From positions 248,001 through 312,000 of the forward strand of contig NC_005071.1 in the NCBI RefSeq assembly GCF_000011485.1: a stretch of 64,000 nt of DNA. The letters are read 5' to 3'. Origin of the DNA: Prochlorococcus marinus str. MIT 9313 (GTDB lineage: Bacteria > Cyanobacteriota > Cyanobacteriia > PCC-6307 > Cyanobiaceae). Both the position numbers and the translations under genes were made by a program. Of this stretch, positions 52,203-60,842 are shown piece after piece (the first letter of the stretch is position 1; each line of letters starts with the position of its first letter). Below the pieces are notes generated by a model. That model saw nothing but the letters and a program-made list of their open reading frames with translations. It searched no databases and was not told the origin of the DNA.

Positions 52203-54163
52203 CGCTGGAAGATATCTAAACCTGTACCACGAACACCACGCGTGATGGTCCGTCCGTAACCGGTGTATTCCTCCCCATCAACTAAATTCCAGAGTTCATC
52301 GCCAGCTTCAATGACAGATCCTTTAAGGCTATTTTGATTTTTTGTTGTTAGAGAGAATTTCTTAGATTGTGAGCAGAAGTTATCAGCCCAGACGACTCCG
52401 CGCATCTCTGCATCATTGCTGAGGGTGAATGTTCCTCCTTTCAGTAAGACAAATGCTGCAGGTAAGCTTTTGCCTGCTATGCTCAAAACATATTTTTCGT
52501 CATTTTTAAGATCATTTGAATTGCATTGTTTTGAGGCTTTGAGACTATTTTTTGAGACCAATATCAATTTCTCTGGCGCTTCATTGCATTTTGTACCTTG
52601 ACGATTCACGCCACAAAGCAAGCTCTTCTCTGATAAATCGATGCGGTTACTGAGCTTCGTCTCGTCTGGGGACCCAAGGTGTAAAACTACGGGCCGTTGA
52701 TCATTCTCGATCAATACGGTTGTATTTTCTAGATTGATGTGTTCTATATAGAGATGGCATGCTTCGTCAGTATTTGCGCAAATATCTTGCTTTTTGATTC
52801 GCACGGTCCACTTTTTGCGATCTTTTTCTGTTTCTTCTGGAATCCAAAAAGTCCATTGATTTCCATAGTCTATATTGCCTGGGTTTTGACCAAATTTCCA
52901 GCCATCTCTGATTCTTGGTTTGCCGTCAATGCATGTCCACCGATAACATGCACGAATTGCAATGCTATTGCTATATAGGACTTTCGAACGGTATTCTTTA
53001 AGAGTGGGACTAGTTTCTTTGTCGATAACTTTGGAGTCAATATCAATACCTTTTGGGGCGGACATTTTCGTGCTATTGATTGCTCTTGTGCAAACAATCT
53101 GATCCTCACCACAGTCAAAATCATTGGTTTTACTTGAGTCGTCAAAACTCCATACGCGAGGAGTGTCTTTGCGTTGGCTATCTTCATCGAAGATTTCTTT
53201 ACCTTCTTTTGAGTTTTTTGTATTAGCAAAAAGCTCAGTTGCTGGTAACCCTCTATTCATTACAGGCCATATTCGATCTCTTAGTGCATTGGAGCTATTA
53301 TTTAAGACTGAAGTTGCAAGATCATTCCTGCAACTACCATCATCTTTTAGAATTTCATTCTTGTTGCTTACATTCAAAAGAATCAGGCCTGGACCATTAA
53401 TTGTTGTAGTGCCTAGATCATAATTATTAGCTCCCATTACTCCCCAATCTTCCGGCTTGCTGACAACAGAACGAACAAAGAGAGAACGACTTAAAAGTGC
53501 TCTGGCCAAATAGTTATCTTCAGATCCCACCCTTTTGGTGAAGCCTTCTACTTGGAACCTTGCAGCCCCCTTTCTACCTTCGTAGCCCCCTTGTATGTCT
53601 TTGGCAGGTGGTTTGTATTGACGAAGCCGGTAAAAAGTCTGAATGCTCCCTTTGCCATCATTCCTTTGGGTTCTCGATTGATCTTCTATAAATGGCAACG
53701 AGACCTTTGTTTCATTATTGTCTTTAGCCACAAGGCCTGTTGGCCATACAGCTTCTTGATTGGATGGATGATTTGGAAGAGCTGTGATGTCTGTACAAAG
53801 CTCTTCAAGCATTGCTTCATCTGTTGTGTTGATGCGAATCCAATTGTTCGTTGATGTCGATTCACCATTGTTAATCGTAAAAAGATAGCCTTTGTAATTC
53901 TCAGGATCGTTACTATTAAGTGTGTTGAGAATACGGTTGAACCCATTTAATGCGGCTGCTTCAGCCATCTGTTGATAGCTTTGGGCGGCTCCAATTTTTC
54001 TTGCCATCAGTTGACGGATGAGTAAACCAGTCGTACCGGCAAGCAAGGTTAATCCTGTTAACAATGCCAATAACATTGCTAAGCCTTCTTCTCCTTTTGG
54101 AGGTTTGTTCCGTTCTAATTGGCTTCGTAGATGATGAAATTTATACCGATTAATTTTAGACAT
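52196..54163 (-). CDS. PilX-like large minor pilin protein
   Basis: 655 residues from ATG at 54163, two bases after the upstream stop. The N-terminus has KGEEGLAMLLALLTGLTLLA, a PilX-type prepilin hydrophobic segment without the Glu+5. The large C-terminal part is predicted extracellular with many cysteines (EDQIVCTRAIN, IRACYRWTCIDG, DICANTDEACHLY). Probably a pilus assembly-initiating or tip component. Confidence 0.75.
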   Translation of the reverse strand: MSKINRYKFHHLRSQLERNKPPKGEEGLAMLLALLTGLTLLAGTTGLLIRQLMARKIGAAQSYQQMAEAAALNGFNRILNTLNSNDPENYKGYLFTINNGESTSTNNWIRINTTDEAMLEELCTDITALPNHPSNQEAVWPTGLVAKDNNETKVSLPFIEDQSRTQRNDGKGSIQTFYRLRQYKPPAKDIQGGYEGRKGAARFQVEGFTKRVGSEDNYLARALLSRSLFVRSVVSKPEDWGVMGANNYDLGTTTINGPGLILLNVSNKNEILKDDGSCRNDLATSVLNNSSNALRDRIWPVMNRGLPATELFANTKNSKEGKEIFDEDSQRKDTPRVWSFDDSSKTNDFDCGEDQIVCTRAINSTKMSAPKGIDIDSKVIDKETSPTLKEYRSKVLYSNSIAIRACYRWTCIDGKPRIRDGWKFGQNPGNIDYGNQWTFWIPEETEKDRKKWTVRIKKQDICANTDEACHLYIEHINLENTTVLIENDQRPVVLHLGSPDETKLSNRIDLSEKSLLCGVNRQGTKCNEAPEKLILVSKNSLKASKQCNSNDLKNDEKYVLSIAGKSLPAAFVLLKGGTFTLSNDAEMRGVVWADNFCSQSKKFSLTTKNQNSLKGSVIEAGDELWNLVDGEEYTGYGRTITRGVRGTGLDIFQRW

Positions 54164-54165
54164 TA

Positions 54166-54693
54166 TTATTTGGGTATACATACTAGATCTGTATCGCTAA
54201 CGGCATCATTCTTTTTGCTATCGATTACTCCTCTTTTTATGTCACTAGCTCCTCCTTCAAGATCAATGCATGCCATCACATTAAACTTGGCAGTTTCGCT
54301 ATTAGTGTTAGTAGAACTTGCTGTGAATTCAAAATAGTTTTCATTCTCGCCATTATCACTCCGGCTCAGTGCATAGTTGCCACCTGGCAAAATAATCTGA
54401 TTGAATGTTGTCTGATTTGCAGGCCCTTTAGTTGTCATGATTGCAGCAATTTCATTGAGGTCTTTCCATCCAGTAGGCGCTAGGTTGAACTCATCGATAT
54501 AGGCTGCCAGGGTGTTTTGTATCTGAGCCAGAGTCGCTACAGCCTCACTTTGTTTGGCTCTCTGCACTTGATTAAAGTAATTTGGCATCGCAACGGCACT
54601 AAGGATCCCTATTATTACGACCGTAAGCAGAACTTCTATCAGCGTAAAGCCCCCAGTTATTTCGCTATTTGCTTGCAGTGGAAGAAGTTTCAT
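54166..54693 (-). CDS. Type IV prepilin
   Basis: 175 residues; leader MKLLPLQANSEITGG and FTLIEVLLTVVIIGILSAVA with Glu+5. The globular part ends with a two-cysteine loop (VMACIDLEGG to DTDLVCIPK). A major-pilin-like or minor pilin protein, first gene of the five-gene minor pilin operon. Confidence 0.88.
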   Translation of the reverse strand: MKLLPLQANSEITGGFTLIEVLLTVVIIGILSAVAMPNYFNQVQRAKQSEAVATLAQIQNTLAAYIDEFNLAPTGWKDLNEIAAIMTTKGPANQTTFNQIILPGGNYALSRSDNGENENYFEFTASSTNTNSETAKFNVMACIDLEGGASDIKRGVIDSKKNDAVSDTDLVCIPK

Positions 54694-54992
54694 CTGAATT
54701 CTTCTCTCTTTCGTTGCTATCCTATTAGGCTTCTTTCTGTAAATACTGAGAATAATCTGAGAAGTGGTTGAGAGTCTTATGCAGAAGATGATTTCAAAAA
54801 AGGCTTGATAGATTAGCTCATGGCCATGGTTACTTTTGCCAGAATTTTTGGCGGAGAATCTTTTTGTACAGAATGAGCCATTCGCGAAATATATAGCCGT
54901 GTTGATTGGACCAATTGCTCTTATTGATGGCCTATTTGTAATTAGTGCTTATGTTTATTAATGTTATATCCGTCTCGTTCTGTCGTTGAAGG
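54694..54992. other. Spacer between two pilin genes
   Basis: About 300 bases without a gene; it must hold the promoter for the minor pilin operon. No strong motif seen. Confidence 0.4.
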
Positions 54993-55460
54993 TCAGACTG
55001 CTGATTGGCTTACTTGTCCATTGTCTTTGTCTACGCTAATTCGGCATTTTTTCCCTTTCGCGAGAGCGCTTCCATTGCAGTTAGCCCTGCCTCCATTGGC
55101 ATCTGCTTGTGTGGTGTAGGTGACGTTTGCCGAGGGTGCTCCACCAGAGCCATCATTGCAATTGCCTGAGATGGTTAGGCCTGTACTTGGAGTTAGTGAT
55201 GCGTAATTATCGGGATATGGGCCGTCGGTAATGATTGCTGCGGCGCATTCTTTGGCAAGCCCAGCTCCTTCGCCGAGTTGTGTGTTGAGCTCAGCTTTTT
55301 CTTTAATCCCGGTGAATTGCGGCAGGGCAACCGCACTCAGGATGCCAACGATCACAATCACGATCATCAGCTCCACCAGGGTGAAGCCTTGCTGTAAAGC
55401 ACTAGCTCCCTTCTGGCGTCTCAACAGCGCAAGCTTTAGCTGTTGGTTGAGGATGCTCAT
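54993..55460 (-). CDS. pilA: Major type IV pilin (PilA)
   Basis: 155 residues from ATG at 55460 (MSILNQQL). Leader ends LQQG; the mature protein starts FTLVELMIVIVIVGILSAVA, the canonical PilA helix with Glu+5. The short globular domain has four cysteines (LAKECAAAI, SGNCND, RANCNG, KKCRISVD). Exported and assembled into pili used by marine picocyanobacteria for DNA uptake or buoyancy/grazing resistance (known of the group, inferred here). Confidence 0.9.
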   Translation of the reverse strand: MSILNQQLKLALLRRQKGASALQQGFTLVELMIVIVIVGILSAVALPQFTGIKEKAELNTQLGEGAGLAKECAAAIITDGPYPDNYASLTPSTGLTISGNCNDGSGGAPSANVTYTTQADANGGRANCNGSALAKGKKCRISVDKDNGQVSQSAV

Positions 55461-55493
55461 GATGATATGCAATATCAATACTTGCCTGATCAT

Positions 55494-55830
55494 ATTGCCT
55501 TGATATGGCGATTTTGTGGTGAAGGATCGTCTAAGGCTTCTCTGAGAGTTCCCTTTGAACCGGCTTAGAGGCTCGTTAACTGTTGGCCCAAGATGCTTGC
55601 TTTCATGCTTTTGCCCCTCAGCTGATCCGCTCTGGCCTCTGGCCTTTCAGGCTTTTACCAATCCGAAGGCTAGTTGCCGATTGCTATCGCTGTTGATTGA
55701 TTTCAACGCCTTGTTGAGCAGGCTTTTGCAGGATTGATCTGCTGGCTTCTTACTGATCAAGGTCTTCATCTTCTGCGAGTGCTGCTTGCCTACGCCGGCG
55801 GGGAACCCTTGTCGTAGTTGTTGTTTTGAG
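55494..55830. other. Divergent spacer upstream of pilA
   Basis: About 340 bases between pilA and the divergent PilX-like gene, likely containing both promoters. A 60-residue frame at 55555-55737 is not convincing. Confidence 0.4.
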
Positions 55831-56539
55831 ATGACTTCCTATCGCCAGCGGGGCTGTTCTCAAAGCACCACCGCTGGCTTGGTGTTGCCCCTGGCGCTTG
55901 CGGCTGCGTTTGTGGTTTTGCTTGGCAGCACTTCGCTATTTTCGCTAGCGCTCCTGAGCCGTAGTCGCACGCGCATCAGCATGGCCGAGCGGATGCGCGC
56001 TGATCAGCTTCGCTCCGCTGCGCAGCACTTCGCACAGCTGGCTACAGATTCCCATGCCTGCCTTCTCACTTGGCCTTCCAGTCGTTGGAATGATTTGGGC
56101 TCTCAATGCGCTGATGTTGATCAAGGCTGACTTGGTGCGCGGCTATGGCTGGCTGGCTGATCCGCCAATCTCCAACCTTTGGCCTTGTTCCTTGGCCGGT
56201 CGTCAGCCTGTGTTGGCAATCGCTACAGCACAAGATGATCGCGAAGCCCGTCGAAGGGCCATCATCTACTCGGTTGGCTCGGCTCCATCGCCGATCTGGT
56301 GCAGCCAGGTGTTGATGCGCTGTGGCCCGGCGTTTGACATCAACGGCGAGCCTAACCTCGCAGGCGGCTTCCAGAACCGTGTGCTGATCTATGGCTTGCC
56401 TGCCTCGCTCAGTCATGGGGAACCTGGTTTTGTGGCTCGCCCGGATCCTCTTCTGCCGGTGTTGCGCCTTGAACTGGAGGAGAATTTTAAGGCTCCTAAC
56501 GGGAAGATGCAGCGCATCCGTTCAGCTGCCTCTGCTTGA
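55831..56539 (+). pseudogene. PilX-like pilin gene with frameshift
   Basis: The frame from ATG at 55831 (MTSYRQRGCSQSTTAGLVLP) has a PilX-like N-terminus (LVLPLALAAAFVVLLGSTSL) and coil, then stops at TGA (56128). A second frame, overlapping from 56054, continues with ADLVRGYGWLADPPISNLWP through to 56539. Joining them by a one-base shift in about 56105-56128 gives one protein of roughly 235 residues. Either a real mutation, a sequencing error, or programmed slippage; I favour a broken gene. Confidence 0.6.
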
Positions 56540-57006
56540 TGCCCTGCGCGTTGACAATTGATTGGCGTATGCAAAAAGCATGTCAGGCTCAATCAACTTT
56601 ACTTTTATCGATGCTGTATTCGGATAAGGTACAAATTTTTTAGACGAAATGTTCGACACTAATGATGCATAGCTTGCTCGCAATATGGCTTTGGTGTAAT
56701 GCTTTTTTTGCGGAATTTAGGATGTCAGTACGCAACTGTTTTGTGATGGAGTTCCACGCCTGCTTATTTTGACTGCAGAACAGCAGATGCCACCAATACC
56801 CTTCATTGGAAGGGTTGCATCAAGGGAGACCGGAATTTAGGGTTGAATAATCAACTTATTAGGAAAAACAATTTAACAAATCTTTTTAACTTAGATCCCT
56901 TCCCTCATTGGGATTGTGAGCTCGATCACAGGGATCAATGATTCCGGTCACAGGTGTAGTCGTTGAGAACGGCAAAAGTATGTAATGCTAAGCAAGGAGC
57001 TCTTGG
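56540..57006. other. Intergenic stretch upstream of the histidine kinase
   Basis: 467 bases, AT-rich in its second half, no ORF. Partial repeats of GATCACAGG/GGTCACAGG near 56930-56955 may be regulator sites. Confidence 0.35.
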
Positions 57007-58506
57007 TTGGACATTAACCGTCTTGGTAAGTCATTGAACGCAAGAGGGGGCTGGATCAATTTTAGGCGTCCGCCTTATTCGATTCGCCGCGTTATAGAGC
57101 GCACCAGCTTGATGGCTGTGGGGTTGGGATATGGCTTGTTGTTGTTGTTTAACCTGCAGCTACCGGCTGAACAGCGTAGGCAGGCTCAGCGGGAAGATCT
57201 TAACGATGCCAAGGCTATTCTTCGTCAGTCGAAGGATTTGATCCTTCGCGCCGATTCAGTATCGGCATCTGAAAACAGTATTGATACACTTTTGCTGAAG
57301 AGATTGCTGAGTGATTTTTCATCTTTTGATCTTTTGATTTCGATGCACCCCAAGGGGTTTGAGGCTGGTTTTGTGATCCCTGATGTGAGAGGAGGTATCG
57401 GTCTTGGCAAGGTTCTAGCTTCTTACGGTTTGCAGAAATATCAAGGTGATTCCAGATATGGACCTGTTCTTATTGATATTGATTCAGCTTATTATTCAAT
57501 CATTAAAGATCAAGTTGACCTGCATGGAAATGATTGGAATATTTATCTGGTGCAGGATGTTAGTCGTCAGATTCGCCAGCAAAATATTCTAACCATCATT
57601 CTTTTTTTAGCTGCTTTACTTGCTTCGATGGTGACCTTATCCCTAACGCGTACAGGCATTCGACGAGGTTTGGAGCCTTTGCAGCGCTTTGGCGGCGTGA
57701 TCGAATCAGTCTCGTCTGGATCTCTCGACGATCATCGCTGTGATCCGAAATATGAACCTCTGGAACTTAAGCCGCTTGCCGGTTCGTTTAATGCTCTTTT
57801 AGATCATTTGGCTGATTCTTGGAATCGTCAGAGGAAGTTTGCTAATGCTCTCAGTCATGAGCTGCGCACACCGATTACTTTAATTATTGGCTATACCTCT
57901 AGGGTTTTGCGCCGATCAGGAAACCTTAGTGAAGATCAGCGGCATCAATTGACGATCATTGATGATGAGACTCGTCGTCTCGGAAGGTTAATCACTGATC
58001 TATTAGATATTGCGCGTGAGGAATCTGGCGCTCTGGTGATTACGTCCGAGCCTTTTTCCGCATTTGAGACGTTAGAGCAGGTGCTTTTACTAAACCAAGG
58101 TGATCATGAGACTCGCTTGAAAATCCAATCGAGTTCACACGGTTTTGATCAGATCTGGGCTCTTGGTGATCACGATAGGGTCGTGCAGTGTCTTAGCAAT
58201 TTGATTGAGAACGCTTTCAAGTACAGCCCAGAAGAAAAGCGAGTTGAATTGAGCTGCGTTAGCACGCATGAACATGTGAGATTGCAAGTTCGAGATCATG
58301 GCCCTGGTGTGCCAGAGGCAGATCAGGAGCTGATTTTTCAGCAGTTTCAGCGCGGTAGTAACACGGCACAACAACCTGGCAGTGGCGTTGGTCTAGCTCT
58401 TGTGTACTCGTTGGTGAAGCGGATGGGAGGCCGCGTTTGGGTTGAGAATGCTGCTGATGGTGGAGCGATCTTTGTGATTGAGTTGCAACGTTTTCAGCCG
58501 GCTTAG
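57007..58506 (+). CDS. Membrane sensor histidine kinase
   Basis: A 499-residue two-component sensor. TM1 is at about 35-54 and TM2 at about 195-214, with a periplasmic sensor domain of about 140 residues between them. A HAMP linker follows, then HisKA with phospho-acceptor H284 (ALSHELRTPITLIIGY), and HATPase (NLIENAFKYSPE; DHGPGVPEADQELIFQQF; GSGVGLAL). TTG start with AGGAG upstream. No response regulator is adjacent, so the partner is encoded elsewhere. The signal sensed is unknown. Confidence 0.9.
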   Translation: MDINRLGKSLNARGGWINFRRPPYSIRRVIERTSLMAVGLGYGLLLLFNLQLPAEQRRQAQREDLNDAKAILRQSKDLILRADSVSASENSIDTLLLKRLLSDFSSFDLLISMHPKGFEAGFVIPDVRGGIGLGKVLASYGLQKYQGDSRYGPVLIDIDSAYYSIIKDQVDLHGNDWNIYLVQDVSRQIRQQNILTIILFLAALLASMVTLSLTRTGIRRGLEPLQRFGGVIESVSSGSLDDHRCDPKYEPLELKPLAGSFNALLDHLADSWNRQRKFANALSHELRTPITLIIGYTSRVLRRSGNLSEDQRHQLTIIDDETRRLGRLITDLLDIAREESGALVITSEPFSAFETLEQVLLLNQGDHETRLKIQSSSHGFDQIWALGDHDRVVQCLSNLIENAFKYSPEEKRVELSCVSTHEHVRLQVRDHGPGVPEADQELIFQQFQRGSNTAQQPGSGVGLALVYSLVKRMGGRVWVENAADGGAIFVIELQRFQPA

Positions 58507-59413
58507 CAACAATGCAGAGACTGTTCTGTCTGCTTCCTCAGCAGTGAGCTTTGATCTTTCGTCTTTGCGTCTGTCACGAGTGACCTTGTCGACTCGCATG
58601 GCGCGCTGGGGGATGGTGATTGTTGCCATCTATCTGTTGATGGCCTTAATCACCCCCTTGTTGGTGATGGTGGGTGTTTTGCCTGAGGCCAACGCTGGTC
58701 TTGATAATCCCATTTATGCGCCTCCTTCATGGGGGCATTGGTGCGGAACTGATCGTCTCGGACGGGACGTATGTGTTCGCACCATGGAGGGCAGTGGTGT
58801 GGCTTTGCAGGTGGTTCTTCTTGCGGTGACCTTGGCTGTGTTGGTGGGGGTGCCCCTAGGGATGATGAGTGGCTACCTCGGAGGTGCTTTTGATCGCATG
58901 TTGGTGTTGGTGATGGACACCCTCTACACATTGCCGGTGCTCTTGCTTTCTGTGGTCTTGGCTTTTTTGCTTGGACGGGGTATTCCCAATGCGGCCGCAG
59001 CCCTTTGTGTTGTTTATGTGCCCCAGTACTTCCGCGTGGTTCGTAACCAAACAGCCCAGGTGAAAGCAGAACTGTTCGTGGAGGCTGCCCGTTCCCTCGG
59101 TGCTGGCCCCATTTGGATCTTGCGCAAATACCTGCTTCGCAATGTGATCACATCCGTGCCAGTCCTGCTGACCATGAATGCTGCTGATGCTGTTTTGGTG
59201 CTTGGTGGCCTTGGTTTTCTCGGCCTGGGATTGCCGGAAACTGTGCCTGAATGGGGGAGTGATCTGAATATGGCTCTGGCAGCAGTGCCAACTGGGATTT
59301 GGTGGACTGCTCTCTATCCAGGCTTGGCCATGTTCGTATTGGTGCTGGGACTCTCATTCCTTGGTGAGGGGCTGGAGGCATGGGTGAGTGGTCTCGATGA
59401 GTCGACTGCCTGA
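58478..59413 (+). CDS. ABC transporter permease, oligopeptide/nickel (DppC/OppC) family
   Basis: A 311-residue inner-membrane permease. After a short cytoplasmic N-terminus it has WGHWCGTDRLGRDVCVRTMEG, the family signature following TM1, then five more helices and the EAA loop EAARSLGAGPIWILRKYLLR contacting the ATPase. The start is uncertain: TTG at 58478 overlaps the kinase gene by 29 bases; ATG at 58598 (MARWGMV) is an alternative. Cognate ATPase, binding protein and second permease are not in the window. Confidence 0.88.
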   Translation: MSCNVFSRLSNNAETVLSASSAVSFDLSSLRLSRVTLSTRMARWGMVIVAIYLLMALITPLLVMVGVLPEANAGLDNPIYAPPSWGHWCGTDRLGRDVCVRTMEGSGVALQVVLLAVTLAVLVGVPLGMMSGYLGGAFDRMLVLVMDTLYTLPVLLLSVVLAFLLGRGIPNAAAALCVVYVPQYFRVVRNQTAQVKAELFVEAARSLGAGPIWILRKYLLRNVITSVPVLLTMNAADAVLVLGGLGFLGLGLPETVPEWGSDLNMALAAVPTGIWWTALYPGLAMFVLVLGLSFLGEGLEAWVSGLDESTA

Positions 59414-59476
59414 TTTCAGATCACTCCCATTGCATCCTTTGGAGGGCCACACTGGGGGAAGTCTTTGCTTCAAGCC

Positions 59477-59701
59477 ATGCCCTGGTGGATCACATTGATC
59501 TTGCTGGCGATGATGATCTTCCTTTGGGTCTCCGGGCGCCGAAATTCTGATGATGTGATCGGTCTGCTTGAGAAGATGCTAGCGATCGGCTTGGCCATGG
59601 TTGTGCTGTTTATAGGCCAAAACATTTTGCTGGAAAGCATTGTCTTGCTGATTGGCTTGCGTCTTCCCGCGGCACGTCAAAAACAACTTGGGATCAATTG
59701 A
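59477..59701 (+). CDS. Small two-helix membrane protein, conserved hypothetical
   Basis: 74 residues from ATG at 59477 (TTG at 59465 possible). Two hydrophobic helices (WWITLILLAMMIFLWVSG; MLAIGLAMVVLFIGQNILL) flank a short charged loop. No family recognised. Confidence 0.5.
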   Translation: MPWWITLILLAMMIFLWVSGRRNSDDVIGLLEKMLAIGLAMVVLFIGQNILLESIVLLIGLRLPAARQKQLGIN

Positions 59702-59752
59702 TCGCATGCAAGCAAAGATGTGCAGATGCCATTTTGAGTGTTGGCTGGTTGC

Positions 59753-60442
59753 TTAACAGCGCAATCTCACGTTGCGGGGGAGGCTTCCTTGGATTTCGCC
59801 TTGATCGTTAAGGGCAGGATATGACTTGCCTTCCTGCTGGCACCATGCTGCAACTTCTGGATAGGCCCACTCAAATAGGCGCTGTTGATAAAGCGCTGGT
59901 TCTAGGCCTTCGCCTGCTTGAGGTGCGATACCAGCCAGCCGTCGTTGACGTAGGGCCTCAAAGAGCAAGGTTGCTGCTGCTACCGAAACATTCAACGACT
60001 GCACCATGCCGCTCATAGGGATGAAGATCCCTTCATCCATCAACGGCGTCGCCAGCTTACTAAGGCCCCATTTCTCAGCTCCCAGGACGAAGGCTGTAGG
60101 TTCGCAGAAGTCGCAGTCTCGGTAGTCGCGTGCGTTTCCACCTAGATGGGTTCCATAAAGGCGAAAGCCACTGTCCTTGATGGCCTTGACGGCAACTTCG
60201 ATGCTGCTGTGCTCTTTGAGCGGTATCCACTTTTGGCTTCCCTGAGCGGTACTGTTGAAGGTGGGCAGGCGTCCTGAATAGTTCACTGCATGGGCTTCCA
60301 GGACACCCACCGCATCGCAGCTGCGCAGAATGGCTGAGAGGTTGTGGGGTTTTTCTACGTGCTCAAGCAGAACCGTCAGATCTGCCATTCGGCAATCCAG
60401 AACAGCCTTGAGACGATCAAATCGGCGAGGCAGCAGAGGCAT
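59753..60442 (-). CDS. trmH: tRNA (guanosine-18-2'-O)-methyltransferase
   Basis: A 229-residue SpoU/SPOUT methyltransferase. Motifs: VEKPHNLSAILRSCDAVGV (motif 1), FVLGAEKWGLSK (motif 2) and IPMSGMVQSLNVSVAAATLL (motif 3, knot). It methylates the ribose of G18 in tRNA. I chose ATG at 60442 (MPLLPRRFDRLK), where family proteins begin. This ATG overlaps the ATG of the divergent gene by two bases (CATG). Confidence 0.93.
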   Translation of the reverse strand: MPLLPRRFDRLKAVLDCRMADLTVLLEHVEKPHNLSAILRSCDAVGVLEAHAVNYSGRLPTFNSTAQGSQKWIPLKEHSSIEVAVKAIKDSGFRLYGTHLGGNARDYRDCDFCEPTAFVLGAEKWGLSKLATPLMDEGIFIPMSGMVQSLNVSVAAATLLFEALRQRRLAGIAPQAGEGLEPALYQQRLFEWAYPEVAAWCQQEGKSYPALNDQGEIQGSLPRNVRLRC

Positions 60443-60842
60443 GGGCCAAGCGTCTTTTGACTTGAGGGTATGGGATGCCGTGTCCCTCATCCCTTTCGGC
60501 CAGTTAGCGACCTATGGTCAGATTGCCGAGATGATCGGTGCCTATGGATGTGCCCGTCAGGTGGGTTGGGCTATGCGTCGATTACCTTTGCCATCCAAGG
60601 TTCCTTGGCATCGAGTGGTGAATGCGAAAGGGATGATTTCGATGAGTTTGAGCCGTGAAGGATCTGACTGGATGCAGCGGCAGATGTTGATCGCTGAAGG
60701 AATCCTTGTGGATGCCGAGGGTCATTTGCCCTTACGACGGCATCTTTGGCGGCCGCAGTTGAGTGATGAGGGCCTTTTGCCGGGAATGGCTCAGGAAGGC
60801 GTTAGCTCTGGAAGGTTCATCTCAGTCCAGGACAACCATTGA
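60441..60842 (+). CDS. Alkyltransferase-like protein (Atl), PWHR active-site variant
   Basis: A 133-residue protein with the fold of O6-methylguanine-DNA methyltransferase (TYGQIAEMIGAYGCARQVGW, helix-turn-helix). The active-site PCHRV is PWHRV, the Trp-for-Cys change that defines alkyltransferase-like proteins. These bind alkylated guanine without repairing it and hand the lesion to nucleotide excision repair. Start ATG 60441; stop TGA shares bases with the rsmB start (TGATG). Confidence 0.88.
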   Translation: MGQASFDLRVWDAVSLIPFGQLATYGQIAEMIGAYGCARQVGWAMRRLPLPSKVPWHRVVNAKGMISMSLSREGSDWMQRQMLIAEGILVDAEGHLPLRRHLWRPQLSDEGLLPGMAQEGVSSGRFISVQDNH

